The position numbers and the translations under genes were made by a program. This document shows positions 34,583-45,385 of a DNA stretch of 64,000 bases, piece by piece. Under the pieces are notes generated by a model. It was given only the letters and a program-made list of their open reading frames with translations, did no database searches and was not told where the DNA came from. Source of the stretch: Gnetum montanum (lineage: Eukaryota > Streptophyta > Gnetopsida > Gnetales > Gnetaceae); NCBI GenBank assembly GCA_015680685.1, contig MNCI01002776.1, positions 148,630 through 212,629 on the forward strand. Reading direction: 5' to 3'. Numbering within the stretch: the stretch's first letter is position 1; each line of letters starts with the position of its first letter.

Positions 34583-35469
34583 GTTCATGAGGGTGTATAA
34601 TAACCCTCTAAACGTAGGTGATGCTATCTATGTCATAAATGCTATCAGTGTTGATGATGATCTAGAACTAGTGTAGCAGCCATTTGTGGTCCAAGTGTCC
34701 TTTGGTAGTGTAAGGATCCCCTCATCCCCCACGGGTTCAAGGTCCTCTTTTGTTATTAGAGTGTCATCTTAAGCACCCACAACATCCTTCATAGTTAGGT
34801 TCCCCCTACAAGTTGCATTAATAATAACCATTTAGTCATCCTTCATCATCAAAGTTCCATAGCATGCTAGCCCCTCATCTTTCTGAAGCTTAATAGTAGC
34901 TGACACATTGGTCCCTTCCTTTCTAAGGACCAACCTTGCTGGCAATGTTGGCAGGCCCTCGAGGTGGCAACATAGGAGACCCAACGAATGTCTTGCAAAT
35001 GAAATGATTAGCTAACATCAAGAGCAAAGAGCACTAGGTCCACCAAAACTAGTTCTTATGGCCAAAATAGCTAAGGAGGTCACAATGAGCAAATCACAAG
35101 GGAGCACTAAGGCCCCTAAGCAGGCCAAGCAAATAAAGCCTAAGTCACCTCCATGAGAAATTCATCTCTTAGGCTACATGGAAGAAGTCAAGGCCAACAA
35201 AAACATGGCTAATGGTAAGGAGTTCATTGATGCATTTGCCTAAGTTAAACAAGTGCTTAAACATAAAAATACAACATTGAGCTTATATAACCTAATCATG
35301 ACCTCATATGCCCACTGCAAAGCACTGGTGTGAATGTTGACCTTCATCCCTGTTACAAAGGACATCCCTACAAATGAGACCTTCATGCATGTAGTGATGC
35401 TACCCCCTACATCATAAGAGTCGAGTTTCACATCCCTAGCATTTCGTGATGAAGCAATCAGGGTTAATC
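34583..35469 (+). pseudogene. Tat-2 gag-protease linker
   Basis: Weak coding remnant with Ser/Thr/Pro-rich text and Lys-rich segments, including V-N-P-K-R-D-E-V just before the protease. No domain is recognised. Long linkers between gag and protease are usual in Tat elements. Confidence 0.45.
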
Positions 35470-36060
35470 CTAAGAGGGATGAGGTCATAATACCTCTTAT
35501 GTTTATTACTATACGTGTTGGGCAATGCAAGATTCATAGAGTGCACGTCAATGATGGAGTAGCAACAAATGTAATACCATCCATCATCATGGATAAGTTA
35601 GGCCTCACAGATCAAATTAGACCAACAAAAATCGCATGCTTGAAATCCTTCAACGGGTCATGCATCATTGTCAAGGGCACTGTTACTATAGCTTTTGTAG
35701 TAGGGGAGAAATTCCCCACAACTGCCAACTTCTTGTCATAGAAGAGATGTCAGGATTCAACTTGATATTGGGCATACCTTGGTTGGCCCAATTACAAGTT
35801 GTCTCCTCTCTAATTCATCAAGAGATCCACCTCCCATATGAAGGTGGTGAAGTTAACATCCAATGTAATAACATCACTCTCTTAGCCATCAACAATGTAG
35901 ACATGGAGCAAGGGTCAGAGGTTGAGTTTCCTGATCATGCATCCATGGTAAAGAACAAGATGCATGAAGTAGATACAACTGAAAGAGTAGCAAAATCTAG
36001 TGATTTCCTGAAGGATGCCCTTTGGGTAGAATTGCCCTTTGATGTACCAAGTGAAGGTTG
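35470..36060 (+). pseudogene. Tat-2 protease
   Basis: Open across 35499-35741 and 35636-36061 with one frame change. The active-site loop reads N-D-G-V-A-T-N, close to D-[ST]-G-A-[ST]-N with the Ser/Thr lost. The end block is L-I-L-G-I-P-W-L-A-Q near 35770, followed by Y-E-G-G-E-V-N. The reading stops at 36059-36061 after P-S-E-G, with AAG-GTTGAG at about 36050 that could be a weak splice donor. Everything from here to 41900 lacks plus-strand coding. Confidence 0.7.
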
Positions 36061-37080
36061 AGGGGATTATCGAATAGTGTAATTTATACCCTATACACCT
36101 CCTAACCCACACTAGGTTAGGAAGCAACTATGAGACTAAAGTACCCCCTTAATCCAAAATACACTAGGTTCTACTATTCACTTCTGTGCACCTTGTATTT
36201 TACTTTCTTCTTATGTTGCATTTGTTTTGCATTAGATTAAGCATTGTAACATGTTATTTTCATTTAGCTTGATTGCTTAGATTATGGATTAGTTTGCTTA
36301 GTTTATGCATTTATTTACTTTTTTTTATACATTCATTTGCTTTTTTTATGCATTTGCTCCCTTAGTTTACATTATCACAGTTATTACTTTAATACATGAA
36401 AAACATCAAAAATGCATAAAAATCATAAAAGCCAAAATCACAAAAAAGAGAGATAGCAATAGCCCAAAATGACCTTAAACTATCTCTGCAACTCAAAATG
36501 ACCTTAAACTATCATCATGGCCTAGAATGGCCCTAAACTATTAACTCAGCATACTATGGCCTAAAACTGGCAAGTCGTACCACCTTTAACCCCATAGAAA
36601 CAACTTGGTATGGCCTTAAACTAGCAACGCATGGCCCAAAATGGCCAAAAACTAGTATCAACCCTCCCACAATGGCCTCAAGTTAGCATGGGGCTCGTCA
36701 AGGCTTTAAACTGATAATAGACTTGTTATGGCTTGCTATAGCCTAGTATCACTATGACTTGTAATGGCCCAAACTCACTATGGCTCACAATGGCCCAGTA
36801 TCACTATCATTGCATCACTCTAGGCTAGCATAACACATCTTTACCACATTAATTCATCACATAGTCACATTAGCATAGGTCACATTATAAGCATACTCAT
36901 AGTAAATGCGATAAAATCATCATATAGAGATAAAATTTTGCATATTACACTTAGCAAATAGTCTTACACAACAAAATGTGGCATGAATAGAAACACAACC
37001 ACAACATAGTAGCAAAATGTAGCCAAAAACCTCATAGGAGGTACATTTGGTCATGCTTAGCTAGTAGCACTAGGTAGGGG
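36061..37080 (+). other. Tat-2 spacer after protease, with short tandem units
   Basis: The first 380 bases are T-rich ('gcttagtttatgcattt'), then A-rich. From about 36460 to 36800 a degenerate unit of roughly 30-40 bases repeats, each with a form of 'atggccttaaactagc'. No ORF. Confidence 0.55.
36460..36800. repeat. Degenerate tandem repeat around GGCCTTAAACTA
   Basis: Units such as 'aaaatgaccttaaactatc', 'gaatggccctaaactatta' and 'tatggccttaaactagcaa' recur at uneven 30-40 base spacing. A related array lies at 45530-45680 after the integrase. Confidence 0.6.
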
Positions 37081-40000
37081 TGGAGGTTTCGCTTCCTCTA
37101 CTAGGTTGCTAGGGTCTTTAGCATCACCTGTCACTTGCCACAACCAAAAACAAGTATACATAGTGAGCAAGCATGCATTACATGTAGTAGGCTAACTAAA
37201 AAATACAAAAAAGCATAAAAAAAACTAACACAGTAAAAACTAACCTAGGATGGTCCCACAATGATGAGCACTAGAGGTAACTTTCCAAGGCCAACCTCTA
37301 AGTGATGGAGGATTTTGGATTTGGAAAGTTTCATCTACTCTTCTTGACCAAAGTTAATACCTACAAGGGTCTAGCCTTTGTCCATGGTGGTCCATGTGGG
37401 TAGCTCCATGGAAAATGTGACAAAAGAGGCCTCTCCAAAGGGGGTGATGATCTACCTCATGGGAGAGTCACTCATGACCATACGCTATGTGAAAAAGTCA
37501 TATTCCTACTTCCCATTAGTCACCTTAAGAAAAATATTAAGGCAATGATGTTCAGTAAACTCTTCCTACTTGTATTGATGTTTATGATTCTTCTACATCT
37601 ATCCCCACTGGTAAACCTTTGTACTATTCTTCTAGTCCTGGTTTTTTTGAGCAAGCAAGTCCATCTAGAGTTGCTACTCTACTAGCTCTAGCATGAACTC
37701 GTTCTTACCTTTGAGAGTGGTCCAATACCTAGCATACTCAATCTTAGAGGTGTGCCAAGTGCCATCTCCCCACGATCTAGTTGTTATGAAGTCATACTTG
37801 GATTGAATATTCTTGATCTTCTCATCCTGGCTAGCCACCTTCTCCTATAGGTCATGCATGCATTTCCACAAGTGCTCATTCAAGTGCCTATAGACCCATA
37901 ACAACTTAGCATAGGAAAGTGCACACTTGTTAGATGTCTTGTACATATTACAAGGCACCTGATCAACCTCAGGAGGAAGGTTGAGTAGAGCATCCACCTT
38001 TATTACCTTTCTTGGATCCCATTGCAACTTAGGAGCTATCGGCATATGACAATTGGTCAATCTCAGCCAAAAACTAAGCACTTGAGAAATAAGCAAGATA
38101 GTATAAATCAAAATAAAATTGCACACATACCTAGCTTTGGGTCTGTTTTTTGCAAGTAGTCCACCATGTCCTCGACAACACCTTCATGAAAGCAAGTTTA
38201 TCTAGCACTTCTACCCATGGCTCCATGTGGTAGGTAGATTTAGAACTATTGGTGGGAATATCTAATGTTGTAATACAATGATGTAATTAGTACATGGCAT
38301 GACACAACTTAAGATACTAGAGTAAACAAGGGAAGACAAATGGCAATAAAAGTAGATTACCTAGTAAGCCCTTAGGTGTGAGTGCAGGGGGCTCACCTAG
38401 CTGCATACCATCAAACAAAGTGTCAAAATCACCCTCGTCAAGGTGGAGCAACCACTCTTCTTCCAATTGCTGAAGGATCTTCACTACTTGGTGGAGCTCA
38501 TCTTCGTGAGCTACCTCCTCCTCAACCTAAGAAAGTGCTTCCTTTGCTACCGCTTCAATTGTTGCTCTGACAACCCTCCCTTCTTTTTTGCAACTAACAA
38601 ATATATGCATAAAGCATAGCATCATTAACTAATTAACATTATAGAATAAAAATGACATAAAAATATATACATAAATGAAACTAATACATCTAGCATCTAT
38701 GTATACTAACCTACAACATCCTCATGCAAACCTTGTAACTTGATATAGATCTTTTTGTTGCTTGGCTTTATGACCATAGGGGTAGCTTCCTCTTGAGGAT
38801 GTGGCCTCTTAATCTTGGCCTTAGATGGCTCCACCATCTCTATGAAGTATTGATCCATCTTGCTCACATCCCCAATGCCAACTAGAGGACCCTCACCCAC
38901 TCTATCGCATGAATAATGTTAATGCCCCATGGGAACCTTAGTCATTACTAGCAATGACTCATTGATCCCCTTTGGATGATCCTACGTGTGTGTGGTTGAG
39001 AACATGTGTTTGACCCATAGCTTGGATAGTGGCTCATGGTCCTACACCACCCATCATCCATCATCCTGCATAACTAGAAGCTCTACAAACCTTCGTAGGT
39101 ATCTTGCGAAGAATGCAAAGTGCATGTGGGACCTCACTTGGAGGTTGAACTGAAGCCTAGAAACCATTACATGTAGCCCAGTGGCTATGTACCTAGCCTG
39201 GTTAATCCTCGTACCTTCTAGCAACATCTCTTTCATCATCCATGCTTGTTCCACCCCTAGGATCTTGCATTGGGAAAGTAGCTTTGGAAAGGCATGAGCA
39301 TCGAACAAAGGGTAGAGCTCCCACACCTCATGCATCTACACATCTTTGATTGATATGCCTTTGTGAAATTGAATGGCCCTCAACTAGTCCTTGATCTCCT
39401 TTCTATGTTCCACCTTCCTACTGGCCTTATCGATAATTATCAAGCCATCAGCAAGGATGTCAAAAAGATTAGTGAGGAAAGCCTCGCTGAGGTCCAGCAC
39501 TACCATCATGTTGTGCACTTGGGTGACAAACTGCATGACATCACTGCTAAAGGAGTTAATGATGGTAACCATTTTGGCCACTAGGATACTTAGGCTAAGG
39601 ACCAAGAACAAGTCCATTAACCCAACATGGATCAGCTGAGCTGTTAATGTAGCTGGCACCCTATGACATAGCCAGTGTTGCACAACCCCTACATCCTTGT
39701 ATTTCATGATAAGGGTGGCCTCTGTACAACCCATGGTGACCACCATCATCTTGGTTAAGGAAACCACTACCACAACACAAAGTAAGATAACATTAGCACT
39801 TCATCATGCAAATAAGGCAAAATAAAGGATGTATACACAAGCATGTTAGTGGAAAATGTATATACACATGTGGTACGAATGAAGTATGAGACGAGGATGG
39901 TGTTGTAGACACCTCCTCAATGTCAATCTCACCAGAAACCCACTTTTCATTTAACTAGCTATGGATCCTACATTTCTCATATTCCTTAGGGTTATGGAAG

Positions 40001-40830
40001 ATGTACATCTCTAGATTATGTCCCAACTACTCAATTATGGCTACCCAAATGTTTGTGCTAGATGAGAATACCTATAAAGCATTGTGGGTTAAGGCCAAAG
40101 CATCTGGATCATCATGTAGGTCATCTTCATCAACTCTAAACTTACAATCAATCATAGAATCATTAGCAATTTAACACAAGCAAGTAGCATAAAACACTAC
40201 AAGAGCCATATAAGCACTTACCCTTCGACATAATAAATGATTCTAGGTGGGCTTTGAAATAGAGTATGCAACCGCTACGTGACAAAAAGAATGTTGCTCT
40301 TATTATAAAAAGAAAGCCCTATCATGCGCCATACCCTAGATAGTTGATAAATGTCCCTAGGACCTCTGCCTAAGCCTCCTACCCCATCAGTGTTGGTAGC
40401 ACACTCATCTAAGATGAACCTCAGGATGCTCGGGTTAGCCTTGGGTAGCAATGTCTTAGTGATAGCACTAGCAACCTCAACTACAAAGTGTGAGCACATG
40501 ATCACACTGAACTACTACAATAGGTACTACAAGAACTCCTAGGCTCTTAGCTAAAACCACATCACCTAATAATCCACTTGCATGTTTGGTGCAAGTGTGT
40601 TGGAGATAGGTTTGCTCATGCAACACAATATGCCCACAAGCTCAACAACTATCAGAATGAACTTCAACAACACCTTGTAGTTATCAAGCAATAGGCAAAG
40701 CATTAGTATACATGGATAGATGCAAATTTTGATATACATACAATAAACTACTAACATAAATTAGCAATGTATGCAATTTTGACAATACACCCTAAGCCCC
40801 GTGAGTGTAGAATGTCAATTAACTCATTTG
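37080..40830 (-). pseudogene. Tat-2 antisense accessory ORF, multi-exon, unknown function
   Basis: The minus strand alternates exon-like text with T-rich introns. GT-AG introns that fit the flanking readings are 40141-40221 (81 bases, donor GTAAGT, acceptor TTGTAAG, branch-like TGCTAAT), 38594-38710 (117, donor GTTAGT), 38262-38360 (99, donor GTAATC) and 37128-37244 (117, donor GTTAGT, acceptor GACAG); a further acceptor GTGGTAG is at 39768. Readable exons include 40275-40505, 39384-39773, 39054-39335, 38706-38900 (charged, Lys/Pro-rich) and 37845-38126, which continues into a coiled-coil-like end. No catalytic domain recognised. A plant transposase, Ulp1 or mobile-domain origin was considered without support. 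Stops inside exons show decay. Tat-1 3230-7260 is its counterpart. Confidence 0.55.
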
Positions 40831-40839
40831 ACACACTTG

Positions 40840-41900
40840 GCACTCACTAGGGTATAACACATTTTGTAGGTTTAGCATTACACATGACTAATTAAATTTT
40901 GGCTAACTTTGGACTACCCCAACTACACTCTAGAGTGTGGAATGTAGTTCCAAAAATAGAAATTTTGGCAAGCATTTGATAGCAACTATGCTCTTAATGT
41001 GTAGAGTGCATAGTCTCCACATAGCATTGTGCCTGTCGTAGTCACTAGGTCTTACCATGGCCTCCCACTTCTCTCATTGTTGGTACCTAGGGCACAATCC
41101 ACAGTAACCCCACCATAGGCAAAACACACTAAGAAGACACCCAAAACCCTCAAAGCATAGCCCCATAAGGTTGAAACCCTCGCGCGTGATAGAGGACAAT
41201 AGCCAATAAGAAGGTGAAGGTAGTGCATAGCAAAGCTTCCAAGATGTTAATCACAGCCCACAAAGCCCCAAATTGCATCGATGGCACCAACAACCCTATG
41301 CCTATAACCCCAAAGCATAGTCTACAAGGGAAGCAGAGATAGATTCTCACCTTGGCCCAACTGCCATGCCAAGCGTGGCACCTCTTGCTATTGAAAAATC
41401 CCAATGCCAGTGTTAGCGATGGTCCTACCTATGGTTGCATTGTAGAGTGTAGTCCAGAGCATGGTTTACCAAAATCCTACCCCTTGTGGAAGACTTTCCC
41501 CTATAGTCATACTATAGAGTGCAGTCCATGGGATTGATCCAAATGAAGACAAAAACTCCTTCCTGACACCATGGCAGCGCAAGGCCATGACACCCACCAT
41601 GTTAGCGAGGTACCCAGGCAACACCGCAAGACTACACTCCCGAAATCCTCAAAAAGTAAATAATAAAGAATAGAAAAAAAAATAAAAATAGAAGGAGAGA
41701 GTGTAGTCAGTACACTTGGCAACACAGATGACCTCCTCTCCTCCATGCATGCTTGTAATAGGTAGCTTAGTACCCTCTCCCCTTCAGCAACGTTTGTCAA
41801 CCCTAGATGAAGGCATGCACTCCGACGCATCATCTTTCTCTGTAACTATGCTCTTAACTAGTAGTAATAGTAGAGGCAACAGCTAGACTATGCTCTTCAT
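40840..41900. promoter_or_regulatory. GAGCGTAGT motif cluster upstream of the antisense ORF
   Basis: The block carries the decayed forms of the LTR motif in both orientations, for example ACTACACTC near 40921, ACTATGCTC near 40986, GAGTGTAGT near 41446, ACTACACTC near 41631, GAGTGTAGT near 41699, ACTATGCTC near 41843 and 41886. It lies at the 5' side of the minus-strand ORF and just before the RT region. It may be a promoter for the antisense gene, a relic of an LTR inside the element, or a splice/export region. No protein reading. Confidence 0.5.
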
Positions 41901-42960
41901 GTTGCAAAACATGACATGGCTATGCATAAGCAGATCTTCTCACCTTTGGTTCTCAAGGAGCCTTATGATGACATTGAGTGATGCATTGACCCTCATTGCC
42001 TAGACCTCGAGCCTATAGCCTACAATGAGTGCATAGGATCCATAGAAGCACCACTAAATTGGCCTAACCATCTAGTTAAGGCTCTCAACCTAGAGGCAAG
42101 GGACATCACAAAGGATCTTGTTGTTGAGATCCCTATGGCAACACATAACGATGAGGTAAGAATGCTGAAACTTAGTTCCTCACTAGAACCCCAACACACT
42201 TAAGACATTGCTAAAGCACTTAAGGATAAAATCAAAGCATTTTCATGATCATACGAGGACATTCTAGTCCTAGATCCCTAGCTAGTCCAGCATAACATCA
42301 TCCTTAATCCATGCATCAAACTAGTTAAGCAGAAAGCGTGCAAGTTTAGACTTGAAGTGGTGTTAGTAATCTATAACGAGATAACCAAGCTTTACAAAGC
42401 TAGTTTCATCTGGGTTGTTGACTATGTAGAATGGGTCTTCAACATTGTGGTTGTGCCCAAGAAAAATGGAAGTATATGCATTTGCATAGACTTCTAGAAC
42501 CTATACAAGGTAACCATCAAATATGACTTCCCGTTGCCTAGTATCGATCAACTAATCGATACCATGGCTAGACATGCCTTGTTGTCTTTCATAAATGGGC
42601 TTTTAGGCTACAACCAGATTAGGATCAACCCTAAGCACCAGCTCAGTACAACCTTCATGACCCCTTGGGGTACATTTTTCTACATAATCATTCCTTTTGA
42701 ACTAAAGAATGCAAGAGCAACATACCAACATGCAATGACATACATCTTTAATAACTACATGCTGAGTTTACTCAATGAATATGTAGATGATATTGTAGTT
42801 AAGTCCAAAGTAGTTCACAACTACACAAATGACTTATACTTAGTGCTTAAATGTTGCCTAAAACACAAGCTTAGGTTAAACCCCAAAAAGTGTGTTTTTG
42901 GCATCAGAATAGGTAGGATGCTTAGCTTTGAAGTATTTGAAGCAAGTATACACGTGGATC
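41901..42960 (+). pseudogene. Tat-2 reverse transcriptase
   Basis: Coding resumes near 41940 with F-S-P-L-V-L-K-E-P-Y-D-D, a linker, then W-S-Y-E-D-I-like text, V-P-K-K-N-G-S-I, C-I-D-F, F-P-L-P-S-I-D-Q-L-I-D-T, T-P-W-G-T-F-F-Y and the catalytic Y-V-D-D at 42780-42791. The open stretch 42534-42980 covers the palm. G-T-F-x-Y-x-x-x-P-F-x-L-K-N-A-x-A-T-Y-Q is characteristic of the Tat/Athila branch. The active site is intact, but stops upstream (near 42300 and 42496) break the ORF. Confidence 0.85.
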
Positions 42961-43620
42961 TTGATAAGTTAAGGCCATAACCAAATTAGCACCACTAGCT
43001 AACCTTAAGGAGCTATGAGGGTTGTAAGGTAGACTACAATTCATACGTAGGTTTATCACCCAGTTAATTGATAAAAAACCAATGCAACATTTCCTCAAGA
43101 AAGGAGCCCACTTCAAGTAGACTGCTCAGTGCTAACAAGCATGTGACAACATTAAGCAAGAGTTAGCACAACTACCTACGATCTATCCTCCACAAGGAGA
43201 TAAGCCTTTTTACATCTACCTTGCCAGTTCTCACATGTCCATCACTTCCCTACTTTTCCAAAAGTAAGATGATAGTGTAGAGATCCTGGTCTACTACCTA
43301 AGCCATGCATTAGTAGCTCATGAAATGGGATACAATGATGTGAAGAAGTATTGCCTTGCCCTAGTATTTTCACTAAAGAAGTGAAGGCATTACTTCTTCT
43401 ATAGTCAAGTTAACATCATTTGCAAGAACAACATACTCTAAGATATAACAATGAATATATATGAAAGCACTCGCATTGCATTGTGGAAAGCAATAACAAT
43501 AGAGTTTGACCTGCATTATGTCTTGCAAACCTTAACAAAAGGTTAAGCTATAGCTGCACAACTCATGACCTTACTAGTAGATGATCAAGCTACCATAGAC
43601 CCTGAGTTCCCGAATGAGCA
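42961..43620 (+). pseudogene. Tat-2 RT connection and RNase H remnant
   Basis: Readable text includes F-Y-I-Y-L-A-S-S-H-M-S near 43210, V-Y-Y-L-S-H-A-L near 43290, E-M-G-Y-N-D-V-K-K-Y-C-L-A-L near 43325, and E-F-D-L-H-Y-V-L-Q near 43503, the standard RNase H and tether of Ty3-gypsy pol. RNase H removes the RNA strand of the hybrid. Scattered stops. Confidence 0.75.
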
Positions 43621-43639
43621 TGTTAGCAGTATTAGCCAA

Positions 43640-44100
43640 GTGCTCAACAACCATGAGGCACTCTTACATTTTGATGGAGCTTCAACCTCTTAAGGAGGGA
43701 GTATCACTATTATTTTCATGTTTCCCTTCGAGGAGATCTGACCCTTCTGCATATTGTTTCACATTTCCTTGCATCAATAATGTGGTGAAGTATGAAGGTT
43801 TCCTTCAAGACATCATTATAGCTTGTGACCTAGGGATCGAACACATAGTGATCCAAGGTGATTCACAAGTAGTGGTCAATTAGGTAATAGAGTTTTACAC
43901 CTACAAAGCACAACATTTATAGTCTTACTAAGACCTGGAAAAACACTTACTCCAACACTTCATAGTTACTAATGTCCAACATGTCCCCTGAAGTGAAAAT
44001 GCCATTGCCAATGCACTTGTAACATTAGCCCTTAGCATAGTGCCTAGCATGTTCAATGCATTGCCCACCTTAGTGGAAAATTGCACTACACCTATCACAT
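43640..44100 (+). pseudogene. Tat-2 second (archaeal-type) RNase H domain
   Basis: L-H-F-D-G-A-S-T-S (catalytic Asp) near 43665, N-N-V-V-K-Y-E-G-F near 43780 (Glu kept), I-Q-G-D-S-Q-V-V near 43850 (Asp kept) and N-A-I-A-N-A-L near 43990 give the four-part RNase H signature. Its place between the first RNase H and integrase is the Tat-lineage dual RNase H arrangement. One frameshift falls between the first and second motif. Confidence 0.75.
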
Positions 44101-44279
44101 AAACCATCAAAGATGCATCCATAGCCATAGTTAGCACCACCCATGCAAAAGAATGGTACAATAACATCAAGACATACCTTTTACAAGGTGAGCCTCTACA
44201 ACACTTAACTATTACTCAAAAGGACACATTATGTAAACGTTCATGGTAGTACATTGTCATAGGTGATAACACGTTATGT

Positions 44280-45385
44280 CGCATATCCCATGATTTCATA
44301 CTACTAACTTGCATAAGCAAAAAAAATCATTAAGCAAGTCCACAAAGGATTGTGTAGAGGTCACATAGCACCTAGGGCAATGGTAGCAAAAATTAGATAG
44401 CTATGCTACTATTAGCCTTACATGGAAAGCAACTACATCTGGAAAGTCAAAATGCATGACACTTATTAGTGACATAGTAACTTAATGCACATGCCACTAA
44501 CTAAATTGCATACAATGCAAATCACATGGTCATTCCAACGTCAAGGCCTAGACATCATTGGACCCATAATGCCTAAGTCCTCCATAGGGCATAGCTTCAT
44601 AATAACCACAACAAAATATTTTACCAAGTGGGTCAAAGCTATTCCCCTTAGGAAGATGACATCATAGCAGATTTGCAAGTTGATGTTAAATAACATAGTG
44701 ACTCATTTCAACTTACCCATGACCATAGTAACAGACAACAAATTGTAGTTTAGCAACATAAAAACCAAAGCCTTTTGTGAGCACTTCGACATCAAACATT
44801 CCTTTTCATCACCATACTACCCTTAGGAAAATGGCCAAGTGGAGGCTACCAACAAGCTCATCATCAATATCCTCAAGAAGATGCTAAGAAATAGCAAATG
44901 ATGATGGCATGAGTAACTAGTCTATGCACTTTGGGCCTACCACATGACGCATTGAACAACAATAGGTATGATGCCTTATAGCCTCATCTACAAATCTAAA
45001 GCAGTTTTGCCACTTGAATTGTAGGTTTCATCACTCTGGGTAATTCTTTCAAACCTCATCAACGAAGGTCAAAAAATGAGTTGATAATTGTAGACCTTGA
45101 CTCAATAGAGGGGGCACACATGTGTACACTTGATCACATTGAATGATATAAAGAAAGGTGATGGCAAAAGCATCATCACAACCAGCATTAGCACCTAATC
45201 AGGAAAGGGGAAATAGTCCTCAAGGTCATTTGTGAACCCATGGATAAATTCTTAGCCAACTAGGAAGGCCCTTTCCTAGTCACTAAGGCCTACAATAATA
45301 GAGCATTTAAGCTTGCTGATTAAGATGGAAATAAGTTTGCCAATCTAGTAAACCATTCGCATTTCAAGCTATACTACATCTAGCA
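44280..45385 (+). pseudogene. Tat-2 integrase
   Basis: The zinc domain is weak (V-H-K-G-L-C-R-G-H near 44340). The core keeps D (G-L-D-I-I-G, codon 44551-44553), D (V-T-D-N, near 44734) and E (G-Q-V-E-A-T-N, near 44843), with a one-base shift and stops between the second D and the E. The C-terminal module reads E-G-P-F-L-V near 45265 and H-S-H-F-K-L-Y-Y-I at the stop near 45385, as in Tat-1. All three catalytic residues remain codable. Confidence 0.8.

Noticed and set aside
37080-40830. Antisense ORF as a known plant transposase, Ulp1 protease or plant mobile domain
   Set aside because: I could not find catalytic triads or diagnostic motifs of these families in the readable exons.
40840-41900. 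Motif cluster as the LTR of a separate inserted element
   Set aside because: No partner LTR or target duplication is visible at the other side, and Tat-1 has the same gene order, so an insertion private to Tat-2 is less likely. Not excluded.
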